Shown here: piece by piece, positions 26,138 through 34,017 of the stretch | How the letters are laid out: every line of letters begins with the position of its first letter | Position numbering within the stretch: position 1 is the first letter of the stretch | Origin: Paraclostridium tenue | GTDB taxonomy: Bacteria > Bacillota > Clostridia > Peptostreptococcales > Peptostreptococcaceae | Assembly (NCBI RefSeq): GCF_039521565.1 | Contig: NZ_BAAACP010000008.1 | Coordinates: forward strand, 62,001 to 126,000 | Reading direction: 5' to 3' | Length of the DNA: 64,000 nt | Position numbers and translations under genes: made by a program | The notes under the pieces: generated by a model | Databases searched by the model: none | The model's input: the letters and a program-made list of their open reading frames with translations, nothing else | Told to the model about the DNA's origin: nothing

Positions 26138-26186
26138 ATTAAACCTCATAATTTTAGCATATAAACTAAAAAATATGAGGTTTAAT
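26138..26186 (-). terminator. Possible terminator of the LexA-like gene
   Basis: ATTAAACCTCATA / TATGAGGTTTAAT with an inner TTTTAG/CTAAAA pairing; the U-tract on the minus strand is weak. Confidence 0.45.
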
Positions 26187-26237
26187 TTAAAAGAGTATTA
26201 AATTTTACATTAATTTAAACCTAGTAAACAATATAAT

Positions 26238-26459
26238 TTATTTATTATCTAAAATAACTATAGATCTAGGTTGCTTAGACTTTCTTTCTATGTAGCCAAG
26301 TTTTTCAAGTTTTTGCAAATGGCAAAAAACAGTAGAAGAAGAACTTAAATTAACGCCTTTAGCAATTTCTCTAATAGAAGGTGGGTACCCTGTTTTTGCA
26401 GTTGATGATTTTATAAAGTTTAAAATCTCAACTTGCTTATAATATAATTTAGAATACAT
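26238..26459 (-). CDS. LexA-type winged-helix DNA-binding domain, no peptidase domain
   Basis: 73 residues from the ATG at 26459 (GGAGGTAG upstream). The whole protein is the LexA N-terminal DNA-binding domain: YYKQVEILNFIKSSTAKTGY, PPSIREIAKGVNLSSSSTVF and HLQKLEKLGYIERKSKQPRS match the LexA signature. The autocleavable S24 domain is absent, so it could not be inactivated by RecA in the normal way. The palindrome CAAACATATGTTTG overlaps its own -35 region, so it is probably autoregulated. It may compete with full LexA at SOS boxes. Confidence 0.82.
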   Translation of the reverse strand: MYSKLYYKQVEILNFIKSSTAKTGYPPSIREIAKGVNLSSSSTVFCHLQKLEKLGYIERKSKQPRSIVILDNK

Positions 26460-26514
26460 ATGAGTACTACCTCCTTGTATTAAATATATGTAAAATTGAG
26501 TATAAGATAATAAT

Positions 26515-26554
26515 ATAATAACACTTTTTACTAAAAAAATCAAACATATGTTTG
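26515..26554 (-). promoter_or_regulatory. Promoter and SOS-like operator of the LexA-like gene
   Basis: On the minus strand TTGATT (26538-26543), 17-nt spacer, TATTAT (26515-26520). The perfect 14-bp palindrome CAAACATATGTTTG (26541-26554) overlaps the -35 and differs by one symmetric base from the Gram-positive SOS box CGAAC....GTTCG form. Confidence 0.72.
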
Positions 26555-26649
26555 GAGTAAGCATAATTATTAAAATAATAGTATAGTTAAAAACTTATAT
26601 TTTGATATATAATAATAGATGAATTAATATCAAAAGTGAGGATGCTACA

Positions 26650-27456
26650 ATGCTAATAAAAGATGAATTTTTTAAAAATTATCAAATAACCGAAGAAGAA
26701 TTAAAAGAAAATAATATAAATTGGAATGAAATAGAAAAAATATATGAAGACTATATAATATATAGAAAAAGTTATGAAACTCAAGCAGAATTAATAGCTA
26801 CAATACTTAGAAGCCACCCTAAAGTTCATTCTGTTAAAACTAGAGTTAAAGATCCAGAACATTTAATAGAAAAGATAATAAGAAAAGTAGAAGATAGAAG
26901 AAAAAAATACGGTAAAGACTTTCATTTTACAGTAGATAATTATAAAAGTGAAATAACAGATTTAGTTGGTATAAGAGTAATACATATATTTAAAGAAGAT
27001 TGGGAAGAAATACATAATTTTATAACTAGTATGTGGAAAGTTCTTGAAATTGTTTCAAATGTACGTGAAGGAGATAATACTAAGAAATTTGAAGAACTAG
27101 GAATAGAAGTTTGTTCAAGAATATCAGGATATAGATCTGTTCATTATTTAATAGAATCTTACCCGACTACACAAAAGATAATCGCTGAAATTCAAGTTAG
27201 AACAATATTTGAAGAAGGTTATGGAGAAATAGACCATCAACTTAGATATTCACATAAACAAATACCAGAAGTTTTAGCACAAAATTTAATGCTTTTAAAT
27301 AGAATAGCAGGAAGCTCAGATGAAATGGCATCTTTAATAAATGTATTAAGTGAAAGCATAGAAGATGTTAAAACTGAATATGAAGAAAAATTAAAAGAAA
27401 AAGATAAAGAAATACAAGAATTATTAAAAATAATAGAAGATAAAAATAACAAATAA
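26650..27456 (+). CDS. Small alarmone synthetase (RelQ/YjbM-like GTP pyrophosphokinase)
   Basis: 268 residues with only the RelA/SpoT synthetase domain and no hydrolase or regulatory domain. Key motifs: SVKTRVKDPEHLIEKIIRK, ITDLVGIRVIHIF (catalytic Asp), SGYRSVHYLIES (G-loop Tyr for guanine binding) and EIQVRTIFEEGYGEIDHQLR (catalytic Glu). A C-terminal coiled coil (residues ~230-265) is a common tetramer or localisation element. Makes (p)ppGpp from ATP and GDP/GTP. AGTGAGG precedes the ATG. It lies upstream of the PspA operon but is separated by ~120 nt with its own promoter-like sequences. Confidence 0.9.
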   Translation: MLIKDEFFKNYQITEEELKENNINWNEIEKIYEDYIIYRKSYETQAELIATILRSHPKVHSVKTRVKDPEHLIEKIIRKVEDRRKKYGKDFHFTVDNYKSEITDLVGIRVIHIFKEDWEEIHNFITSMWKVLEIVSNVREGDNTKKFEELGIEVCSRISGYRSVHYLIESYPTTQKIIAEIQVRTIFEEGYGEIDHQLRYSHKQIPEVLAQNLMLLNRIAGSSDEMASLINVLSESIEDVKTEYEEKLKEKDKEIQELLKIIEDKNNK

Positions 27457-27578
27457 TTACAAATTTAAATTATTGTGGAAAACATTATAATTTATGATAT
27501 TATATATATTAATAATTAACTTAAGATAAAAAAGTAAATTAAATGTTAATTAATAAAATGAATGGAGATGAAAAAATA

Positions 27579-28250
27579 ATGGGATTTTTTAAAAGACTTA
27601 AAAATGTTGTAGAAGCTAAAGCTAACAAAGCTATTGAAAAGCATGAAGACCCAATAGAAATGTTAGAGTTATCAATTAATAAAAAAGAAAAATTACTTCA
27701 AGATGCTAAAAAACAATGTGCAAACTTTATAGCATCAGTAGATAATATAAGAAATGAAAAGAAAACTTTAGAAGAAAGAATAGATAAATATGAGCAAGCT
27801 ACTAAAGCAGCTTTATTAAAAGAAGATAATGAAAAAGCTCAAAGTTTTGTTAAACAAAAATTAGAAATACAAGAAAAATTAACTCAAACAGTAGAAAGAA
27901 TACAAATACAAGATAAAAAGATACAAGAAATCAAGTTTAAAATAGAAGAATTAGAACTTGAAATATCTAAAATGAAATCTAAAAAACAAGAATTAGCTAC
28001 AAGACTTGATGTTGCTGAAATAAACAATGAAATAAATGAAACATTATCAGGGCTTAGTGATGACCATGGTATAAACTTAGATGAACTTGAAAAGAAAGTT
28101 CAACAAAAAGAAAGTTATGGTAAAGCACTTGAAGATATGAAACCAAAAAATGAAGATTCTATGCTTGATGATTATATAAATAACTCACCTGTAGTTGACT
28201 CTAAAGTTGAAGATGAACTTGAGAGAATAAAAAGAGAAATGAATAAATAA
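27579..28250 (+). CDS. PspA/IM30 family membrane-stress protein
   Basis: 223 residues from the ATG at 27579 (GGAGATG upstream), placing the amphipathic helix MGFFKRLKNVVEAKANKAIE at the very N-terminus as required for membrane binding in this ESCRT-III-related family. The rest is continuous coiled coil (EKHEDPIEMLELSINKKEKL onward) ending in a Glu-rich helix. Forms oligomers that shield damaged membrane. First gene of an operon with a Cys-rich protein and a secreted Ser/Lys-rich protein. Confidence 0.9.
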   Translation: MGFFKRLKNVVEAKANKAIEKHEDPIEMLELSINKKEKLLQDAKKQCANFIASVDNIRNEKKTLEERIDKYEQATKAALLKEDNEKAQSFVKQKLEIQEKLTQTVERIQIQDKKIQEIKFKIEELELEISKMKSKKQELATRLDVAEINNEINETLSGLSDDHGINLDELEKKVQQKESYGKALEDMKPKNEDSMLDDYINNSPVVDSKVEDELERIKREMNK

Positions 28251-28259
28251 TTACTACTT

Positions 28260-28292
28260 AAGGTAGATGGTCAAAGGCTATCTACCTTTTTG
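28260..28292 (+). terminator. Intra-operon hairpin after pspA-like gene
   Basis: AAGGTAGAT / ATCTACCTT (28260-28268, 28280-28288), T5, directly before the next ribosome site; likely partial termination. Confidence 0.7.
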
Positions 28293-28306
28293 GGGAGGGA
28301 AACGAC

Positions 28307-28984
28307 ATGAACGAAAAGATACTACAAGAAAAGAAAAAATATGATAAGCTATATACTGATTTAGTATTTTCTGTAAATGATTTAAAACAAATTTTAAGCG
28401 ATAAAGAATTAAATAAAAGAGTTTTTATTAGAAAAGTAGATGACCTTTCTGAATATATGTCTTTTTTAAGTAAATTAGAAAAAGAAGATGAACAAGAAGA
28501 TAAAGGTTTATTTTCTAAAATATTTAAGAAAAGACCAGATATTGATACACAAATTCAAGCTTATTTAACTAAAGATAAAAGAGAATCTATAAATAAACTT
28601 GATAAATGTGCTAAATGCAAATGCATAAACTGTGTAAGTGAGTGCCCTTTTAATAGATGCATAAACTGTAGGGAATTAGAATATACTTATGAATGTGATA
28701 AAGAAAAGTTCTGTTTTACAAAATCAACTGATACTGTAACGTTATATAATGAAGATGAAGAATTTAAATTTGATGTTAAAGGATACTTAATAGAAAAAAA
28801 TGAAGATGGATCTTTAAATAGATATGTATATTTAGTTGATACTAAAGACAATGATAATCAGCAATTATTACAATACTATAAATTTAAAGGTGAAGAAAGT
28901 TATGACTCTGTAATAGAGGGAGATGATGATAGCAATTTAGATAGACTATATAATAAGTTTATAGAAATGGGGTTAAATGTATAA
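28307..28984 (+). CDS. Cytoplasmic Cys-rich protein, unknown
   Basis: 225 residues, no signal peptide. Residues 1-98 are helical and charged; residues 101-136 hold nine cysteines (101, 104, 106, 109, 113, 118, 121, 130, 136) in KCAKCKCINCVSECPFNRC and INCRELEYTYEC, likely one or two zinc sites; the last 90 residues look like a small beta-rich domain (VTLYNEDEEFKFDVKGYLIE). GGGGAGGG precedes the ATG. It sits between PspA and a membrane protein and overlaps the latter by 1 nt. I do not recognise the family. Confidence 0.65.
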   Translation: MNEKILQEKKKYDKLYTDLVFSVNDLKQILSDKELNKRVFIRKVDDLSEYMSFLSKLEKEDEQEDKGLFSKIFKKRPDIDTQIQAYLTKDKRESINKLDKCAKCKCINCVSECPFNRCINCRELEYTYECDKEKFCFTKSTDTVTLYNEDEEFKFDVKGYLIEKNEDGSLNRYVYLVDTKDNDNQQLLQYYKFKGEESYDSVIEGDDDSNLDRLYNKFIEMGLNV

Positions 28985-29712
28985 TGAAGAATTTAAAAAG
29001 AAATATTACCCTTTTTTTAACTTTATTTATATTTACAATAACTTGTGCATTTAGTTTTTCAATTGATAAAGCCTATGCTAATACATATGAAAAAGGAAAA
29101 AATACACTAGAATATCAAGTTGCTAAAGGAAGTTCGCATAGTTCGAGGCCAAGGATAAGTTCAAGGCCAAATACAAGTAGTTATAGACCTAGTTCTGGGA
29201 GTAGTTTTAAGTCGAGTTTTAAATCAAAAAGTAGTACGACAAAGCCTAGTTCAAGTAGTTTTAAATCAAAATCTAAATCAGATGCTATAAAACCTAAATC
29301 AAGTAGTCTAAAGCCAGACTCAGGAAAATTTAGCACAAAGCCAACACCCAAAGAAAGTAAAAGTGAAAGCTCAGATAGTGATATAAAAAAACCAAAATCA
29401 AGTAGTATAAAACCAGACTCAGGAAAATTTAGCACAAAGCCAAGCACAAAACCTAATACAAATAGCAATGATAAATCAGAGTCTAGTAATAATAAAAAGT
29501 ATTATGATGACGATTATAGAGGTTCAAGAAGAACCTATATACCACATAGTTATGGCGGAGGATTTTTTGGATTTGGTGGATATAATCCATTTAGATATAT
29601 GGGATACAGACTTGGAATAAGACCTATTATAATGGATGTAGTTTTAATAATAACTGTATTAATAGTTTTATATATAATAATAGATTTTATAAGAAGCAGA
29701 AAAAATAGATAA
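28984..29712 (+). CDS. Secreted Ser/Lys/Pro-rich low-complexity protein with C-terminal membrane helix
   Basis: 242 residues. Signal peptide or N-terminal helix (RNITLFLTLFIFTITCAFSF, cleavage near AYA). Residues 45-165 are a disordered Ser/Lys/Pro region in which a unit KPKSSSxKPDSGKFSTKP occurs twice. A Gly/Tyr/Phe-rich patch (SYGGGFFGFGGYNPF) precedes a C-terminal membrane helix at about 217-236 and a basic tail. The start overlaps the upstream stop by 1 nt. Topology: extracytoplasmic loop held by two membrane ends. Possibly a surface or wall-interacting partner of the PspA system. Confidence 0.6.
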   Translation: MKNLKRNITLFLTLFIFTITCAFSFSIDKAYANTYEKGKNTLEYQVAKGSSHSSRPRISSRPNTSSYRPSSGSSFKSSFKSKSSTTKPSSSSFKSKSKSDAIKPKSSSLKPDSGKFSTKPTPKESKSESSDSDIKKPKSSSIKPDSGKFSTKPSTKPNTNSNDKSESSNNKKYYDDDYRGSRRTYIPHSYGGGFFGFGGYNPFRYMGYRLGIRPIIMDVVLIITVLIVLYIIIDFIRSRKNR

Positions 29713-30051
29713 AAATGGAAATTAAATTTAAAAAATTAGATTAAATTTCATATATAAGGGCATATAATAAATAAAGTCTAATTAACCACTTATAAATTAA
29801 AAAAGCTAAGTTAGTATATAAAAACACTTAAATATAATTTCTTCTGAGAGTTATATAATAACTAAAGTATTTAAATTAAAATTTAAAGGCATGCTCTCTT
29901 AGTATGCTTTTTTTGTATTTTACATAAAAAGTTAATTACCAAATTATACATATATAGAAGGAAATAAATATAAAATGTAGAACTATATACTAAAATGAAT
30001 TAATTTATACAAGTGGTAAAAATTTAGAAATTTTAAGTAAGGAGAAGTGAA
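29713..30051 (+). other. 339-bp leader/intergenic region before the cobalamin/iron-type ABC operon
   Basis: Contains a small hairpin AGTTAT-ATA-ATAACT (29849-29863) and a terminator-like stem GCATGC / GTATGC (29889-29894, 29902-29907) followed by T7. GAGAG at 29846-29850 could pair with CTCTC in that terminator loop. It may be the late terminator of the previous gene or a cis-regulatory leader. The conserved cobalamin-riboswitch core was looked for and not seen. No gene. Confidence 0.4.
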
Positions 30052-30969
30052 ATGAAGAAAAGAATTTTAGCATTAATAACAGGTATTTTTGTAGTAATGA
30101 TGGCTGTTGTTGGATGTGGTCAAAAAGATGTTGTAATAAAAGATAGAGAAGGAAATGATTTTAAAGTTCCAGCTAAAGTTGATAGAATAATATCAACAGC
30201 TCCATCAAATACAGAAATATTAGTTGAATTAGGATTAGCTGATAAATTGGTTGCTGTAGATAAATATTCTGCTGATGTAGCAGGTTTACCTAAAAACATT
30301 AAATTAATAGATTTTTCAAATCCAGATCCTGAAGCAATAATATCATTAAATCCAGATATGATAATAGCATCAGGACATAATAAAACTGAAAAAGGACAAG
30401 ATCCATTTAAAGTTATTAGTGAAGCTGGTATAAGCGTTGCTTATATACCAAGTAGTACAAGCATAAATGGTATATATGATGATATAATGTTTATAGCTGA
30501 CATAACAGGAACTAAAGAAAAAGGTCAAAAAATAGTTGATAACATGAAAAATGAAATTAACGAAATAGCTAAAATAGGAAAAACTATAAAAACTAAGAAA
30601 AAAGTATACTTTGAAATAGGGCCTTCACCAAACTTATATAGCTTTGGAGATGCAACATTCTTAAATGAAATGATAAACTTAGTTGGTGGAGAAAATATAT
30701 TTGTAGACCAAAATGGATGGGTATCACCAAGTGCAGAATCTGTAATAGAAAAAAATCCAGATGTAATATTAACTAATGTAAATTATGTTCCAGATGCAGT
30801 TAAAGAAATAAAAGGCCGTGAAGGATGGCAAAACATAGCAGCAGTAAAAAATGGGAAAGTATATTTAGTAGATACAAATTCATCTTCTAGACCATCTCAA
30901 AATATAGTAAAAGCATTAAAACAAATGGCGGAGTTTATAAATCCAGATGCATATGCAAAACAAAAATAA
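30052..30969 (+). CDS. Substrate-binding lipoprotein, cobalamin/iron-chelate type (BtuF/FepB-like)
   Basis: 305 residues, lipobox VVGCG after the signal peptide. Class III binding-protein fold: RIISTAPSNTEILVELGLAD, NPDPEAIISLNPDMIIASG, SPNLYSFGDATFLNEMI and IVKALKQMAEFINPDAY are characteristic of the FecB/BtuF family. AAGGAGAAG precedes the ATG. First gene of a three-gene importer. Ligand (cobalamin, haem or siderophore) cannot be fixed from sequence; no corrinoid genes lie nearby. Confidence 0.88.
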   Translation: MKKRILALITGIFVVMMAVVGCGQKDVVIKDREGNDFKVPAKVDRIISTAPSNTEILVELGLADKLVAVDKYSADVAGLPKNIKLIDFSNPDPEAIISLNPDMIIASGHNKTEKGQDPFKVISEAGISVAYIPSSTSINGIYDDIMFIADITGTKEKGQKIVDNMKNEINEIAKIGKTIKTKKKVYFEIGPSPNLYSFGDATFLNEMINLVGGENIFVDQNGWVSPSAESVIEKNPDVILTNVNYVPDAVKEIKGREGWQNIAAVKNGKVYLVDTNSSSRPSQNIVKALKQMAEFINPDAYAKQK

Positions 30970-31978
30970 ACAATTAGTGATACTATCAATACCGTTAGTA
31001 TTTCTAATATTTAGTATTGGAACTTCCATAGGGAGTTCCAATATTCATGTATTAGACACTATTAGTATAATACTTAATAAGATATTTAATACACCTTTAA
31101 AAGAAGGAATAGACCCAAAAGATATGTCAATAATATGGTTACTTAGACTACCAAGGGTACTACTAGCATTTATGGTAGGAGGTTGCTTAGGTGTTAGCGG
31201 TTGTGTAGTTCAATCAATTCTAAAAAATGAATTAGCATCTCCTTATACACTAGGAGTATCTTCAGGAGCTTCACTAGGTGCAGGTCTTGTTATAATTCTT
31301 GGTATATCAATACCATTTCTCGGGCAATTAACTCTTCCTGTGATAGGTTTTTTATGTGGATTATTAACAGTATATGCCGTAGTAATTTTTTCTTCTAAAA
31401 TAGATAAAACTATGTCAAATAATACTATTATACTAGCAGGTATGGTATTTTCACTATTTGTAAATGCACTACTTACAACACTTACAGCAATTTTTAGTGA
31501 AGATATAAAAAGTATAAGTCTTTGGCAAATGGGTAGTTTTTCTATGAAGGGATGGTCATATGTAAAAGCATTAATTCCATTTTTAATAATAGGTATCATA
31601 GGAGTTTTAAAATATACCAAGGAAATGGATATATTAACATTTGGAGAAGAACAAGCAAAAGCAGTAGGTGTTGATACAAGTAAAGTTAAGAAAAATTTAT
31701 TTATATTTACTGCAGTTTTAACAGGAAGTGCAATAGCTCTAAGTGGGACTATAGGATTTGTAGATTTAATAGCACCACATGTAGTAAGAAAAATATTTGG
31801 TTCAAAACATAAATACGTTATACCAATGTCTTTTGTATTTGGAGGTTCATTAATGGTTATAACAGATTTAATAGCAAGAACTATTATTTCCCCAGCAGAA
31901 CTTCCAGTTGGAGCAATAACAGCTATAATAGGTGCACCATTCTTTGCATATGTGTACTTTAGCAAAGGAAAGAAGTGA
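30947..31978 (+). CDS. FecCD/BtuC-type ABC permease
   Basis: 343 residues; start at 30947 or 30953, both inside the end of the binding-protein gene, so translation is coupled (GGCGGAG lies 14 nt upstream). Ten membrane helices. Family motifs: LRLPRVLLAFMVGGCLGVSG, NELASPYTLGVSSGASLGAG, ALSGTIGFVDLIAPHVVRKI and PVGAITAIIGAPFFAYV. Partner of the preceding and following genes. Confidence 0.9.
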   Translation: MHMQNKNKQLVILSIPLVFLIFSIGTSIGSSNIHVLDTISIILNKIFNTPLKEGIDPKDMSIIWLLRLPRVLLAFMVGGCLGVSGCVVQSILKNELASPYTLGVSSGASLGAGLVIILGISIPFLGQLTLPVIGFLCGLLTVYAVVIFSSKIDKTMSNNTIILAGMVFSLFVNALLTTLTAIFSEDIKSISLWQMGSFSMKGWSYVKALIPFLIIGIIGVLKYTKEMDILTFGEEQAKAVGVDTSKVKKNLFIFTAVLTGSAIALSGTIGFVDLIAPHVVRKIFGSKHKYVIPMSFVFGGSLMVITDLIARTIISPAELPVGAITAIIGAPFFAYVYFSKGKK

Positions 31979-31982
31979 TAAA

Positions 31983-32738
31983 ATGCTAGAAGTAAAAAAT
32001 CTTTATTGTGGGTATGATGATACTTTTATCATAAAAAATGTTAATTTTAAAGTTGAAAGAGGAAAAAATCTTTGTATAGTAGGACCTAATGGATGTGGTA
32101 AAAGTACACTTTTAAAATCTATAGCAAATATCTTAGATTACAAAGGAAGTATAAAAATAGATAATATGGAAGTTCGCAATTTTTCAAGAAAAGAACTTGC
32201 AAAAAAAGTAGGGCTAATGAGCCAAATAACTCAAATTTATTTTCCCTATACTATATATGAAACTGTTGCACTTGGAAGATATGCTCATTCAAAAGGCATT
32301 TTTAATTCTTTAAGTAAAAAAGACAAAGATATTATTTTAGATTCTATTGATAAAGTAGGTCTTTTAGATATAAAAGACAAGCATATTAATGAATTAAGTG
32401 GAGGACAATTACAAAGAGTATTTTTAGCAAGAACATTTGCTCAAGACCCAGATGTAATATTATTAGATGAACCTACAAATCACCTTGATTTAAAATATCA
32501 AATAGAATTACTACAACATTTATCAAAGTGGACCAAAGAAAAAAACAAAATAGTTATTGGAGTAATTCATGATTTAAATTTAGTTCACTATTTTAGTGAC
32601 GATGTTTGTTTATTAAATCATGGAGAAATAATTTGTTATGGAAATTCTAAAGATGTATTTAATGGAGAGCATTTAAAAAATGTATATAATATAGATATAA
32701 AAAAATTTATGCTAGATGTACTTGAAAAATGGAAATAG
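31983..32738 (+). CDS. ABC ATPase, cobalamin/iron-chelate type (FecE/BtuD-like)
   Basis: 251 residues from the ATG at 31983, 5 nt after the permease stop with GGAAAGAAGTG upstream. Walker A GPNGCGKST, signature LSGGQLQRVFLAR, Walker B VILLDEPTNHLDL and switch His in VIHDLN. Energises the importer. Operon ends with the terminator at 32733. Confidence 0.92.
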   Translation: MLEVKNLYCGYDDTFIIKNVNFKVERGKNLCIVGPNGCGKSTLLKSIANILDYKGSIKIDNMEVRNFSRKELAKKVGLMSQITQIYFPYTIYETVALGRYAHSKGIFNSLSKKDKDIILDSIDKVGLLDIKDKHINELSGGQLQRVFLARTFAQDPDVILLDEPTNHLDLKYQIELLQHLSKWTKEKNKIVIGVIHDLNLVHYFSDDVCLLNHGEIICYGNSKDVFNGEHLKNVYNIDIKKFMLDVLEKWK

Positions 32739-32766
32739 TTATGCTTTTGCATAGCTATTTTTTTGT
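32733..32766 (+). terminator. Rho-independent terminator
   Basis: AAATAGTTATGC / GCATAGCTATTT with one G-T pair (32733-32744, 32749-32760), T7; the stop codon is inside the stem. Confidence 0.9.
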
Positions 32767-32847
32767 TGCAACTATATATTTTAAAGGATATTATTTATAG
32801 TTAAAGAATATATATAAGCTATATATTTAAAGTTAGGAGAGGATAAT

Positions 32848-33636
32848 ATGCTTTTAAAGTTAAATAATGAGCATAAAGATATAGTTTTAAATTATGTAGC
32901 AAAAGAACCTAGTATAAATTTATTTATAATAGGTGATATTGAACAATATGGATTTGATAAAGATTTTCAAGATGTTTGGGGAAAGTTTGACGATGAAAAT
33001 AAATTAAAAGGTGTTTTATTAAGATTTACAAATAACTTCGTTCCATATATAGAGAACTTAAATGAAGATGTATCAGAATTTAAAGAAATCATAAAATCAT
33101 ATAAAGGAAATAAAATTATATCAGGAAAAGATACTATAATAGAGAAATTCAAAGATGTAATAGATGATTATGAAGAAAAGCCTACTTACTTTTGTGAACT
33201 AAGAGATAATAAAAAACTTCTACCATGGGATGATAGTATAAAACTTGGGAAAGAAGAAGATGCAAAGAGAATATATGATTTATTAATAACAATAGAAGAA
33301 TTTAATGTAAAAGATAGTGTTGATACTATAAGAGATAGGATACAAGACAATAGTAAAATAGTTTATTATATAGAAAATGATGATAAAGAAATAATAACTA
33401 TGGCACAAGTAGTCGCAGAAAATAGTAAATCTGCAATGATAGTAGGTGTAGCAACTAGAAAAGGATATAGAGAAAAAGGATATATGAGTAAATGTTTATC
33501 AAAATTATGTAATGATTTACTAGAAAGAAATAAGTTTTTATGTTTATTTTATGATAATCCAAAGGCAGGAAAAGTATACCACAAATTAGGATTTAAAGAG
33601 ATAGGAATATGGACCATGTTAGTAGAAAAATTATAG
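32848..33636 (+). CDS. GNAT-family N-acetyltransferase
   Basis: 262 residues. The C-terminal half is a GNAT domain with the acetyl-CoA loop VGVATRKGYREKGYMSKCLS and the end strand VYHKLGFKEIGIWTMLVEKL. The N-terminal ~120 residues are a second, degenerate acyltransferase-like lobe, as in other clostridial double-lobed GNATs. TAGGAGAGG ribosome site. Substrate unknown; single gene between terminators. Confidence 0.82.
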   Translation: MLLKLNNEHKDIVLNYVAKEPSINLFIIGDIEQYGFDKDFQDVWGKFDDENKLKGVLLRFTNNFVPYIENLNEDVSEFKEIIKSYKGNKIISGKDTIIEKFKDVIDDYEEKPTYFCELRDNKKLLPWDDSIKLGKEEDAKRIYDLLITIEEFNVKDSVDTIRDRIQDNSKIVYYIENDDKEIITMAQVVAENSKSAMIVGVATRKGYREKGYMSKCLSKLCNDLLERNKFLCLFYDNPKAGKVYHKLGFKEIGIWTMLVEKL

Positions 33637-33702
33637 ATATTTAAATTAATTAAGAAAAATATTTGCATATTTTATTTATAATTAAATATATAAGATAAAT
33701 TA

Positions 33703-33735
33703 AAAAAACTCCATAAAATAATGGAGTTTTTTATT
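33703..33735. terminator. Bidirectional terminator
   Basis: AAAAAACTCCAT / ATGGAGTTTTTT (33703-33714, 33721-33732). Confidence 0.9.
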
Positions 33736-33847
33736 AATTTTTAGCAAACTCTATTAATTTAAAGCTTCCAGCAGTAACAAATACAAGTCCTATAAGAAGT
33801 ATAGCTATTAAATTAAAAATATAACTTTTAATTTTTATAATACTCAT
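33734..33847 (-). CDS. 37-residue membrane peptide (tentative)
   Basis: Reads MSIIKIKSYIFNLIAILLIG then a Val/Ala/Gly-rich helix end and the tail KLIEFAKN. One membrane helix with basic N-terminus. It ends directly at a terminator shared with the GNAT gene. No ribosome site is visible; a perfect 12-bp inverted repeat (33849-33860, 33881-33892) lies just upstream of the ATG. The remaining intergenic bases to 34017 hold only the terminator at 33935. Could be a small membrane protein or chance; hydrophobic pattern and terminator favour a gene. Confidence 0.4.
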   Translation of the reverse strand: MSIIKIKSYIFNLIAILLIGLVFVTAGSFKLIEFAKN

Positions 33848-33934
33848 AATAATGTTATTAAAATATTTATTTATTAATTCTAATAACATTATATAAAAGT
33901 AAAAAAGCAATATCTATTACATTAAGTCATTAAA

Positions 33935-33956
33935 AAAAGTGACCTAAGTCACTTTT
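33935..33956 (-). terminator. Terminator of the MerR gene (minus strand)
   Basis: AAAAGTGAC / GTCACTTTT around CTAA; on the minus strand followed by a T-run. Confidence 0.78.
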
Positions 33957-34017
33957 AAAGTAATGTAGAAAGTTAAATAAATAATTAAGTTTAATAACTT
34001 TTGTAAGGTTATTTTAT

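Noticed and set aside
29713..30051. Cobalamin riboswitch before the BtuF-like gene
   Set aside because: No B12-box-like conserved segment could be found in the 339 nt.
31243..31965. 240-codon open frame on the minus strand
   Set aside because: Lies wholly antisense to the FecCD permease; an A+T-rich membrane-gene shadow without a ribosome site.
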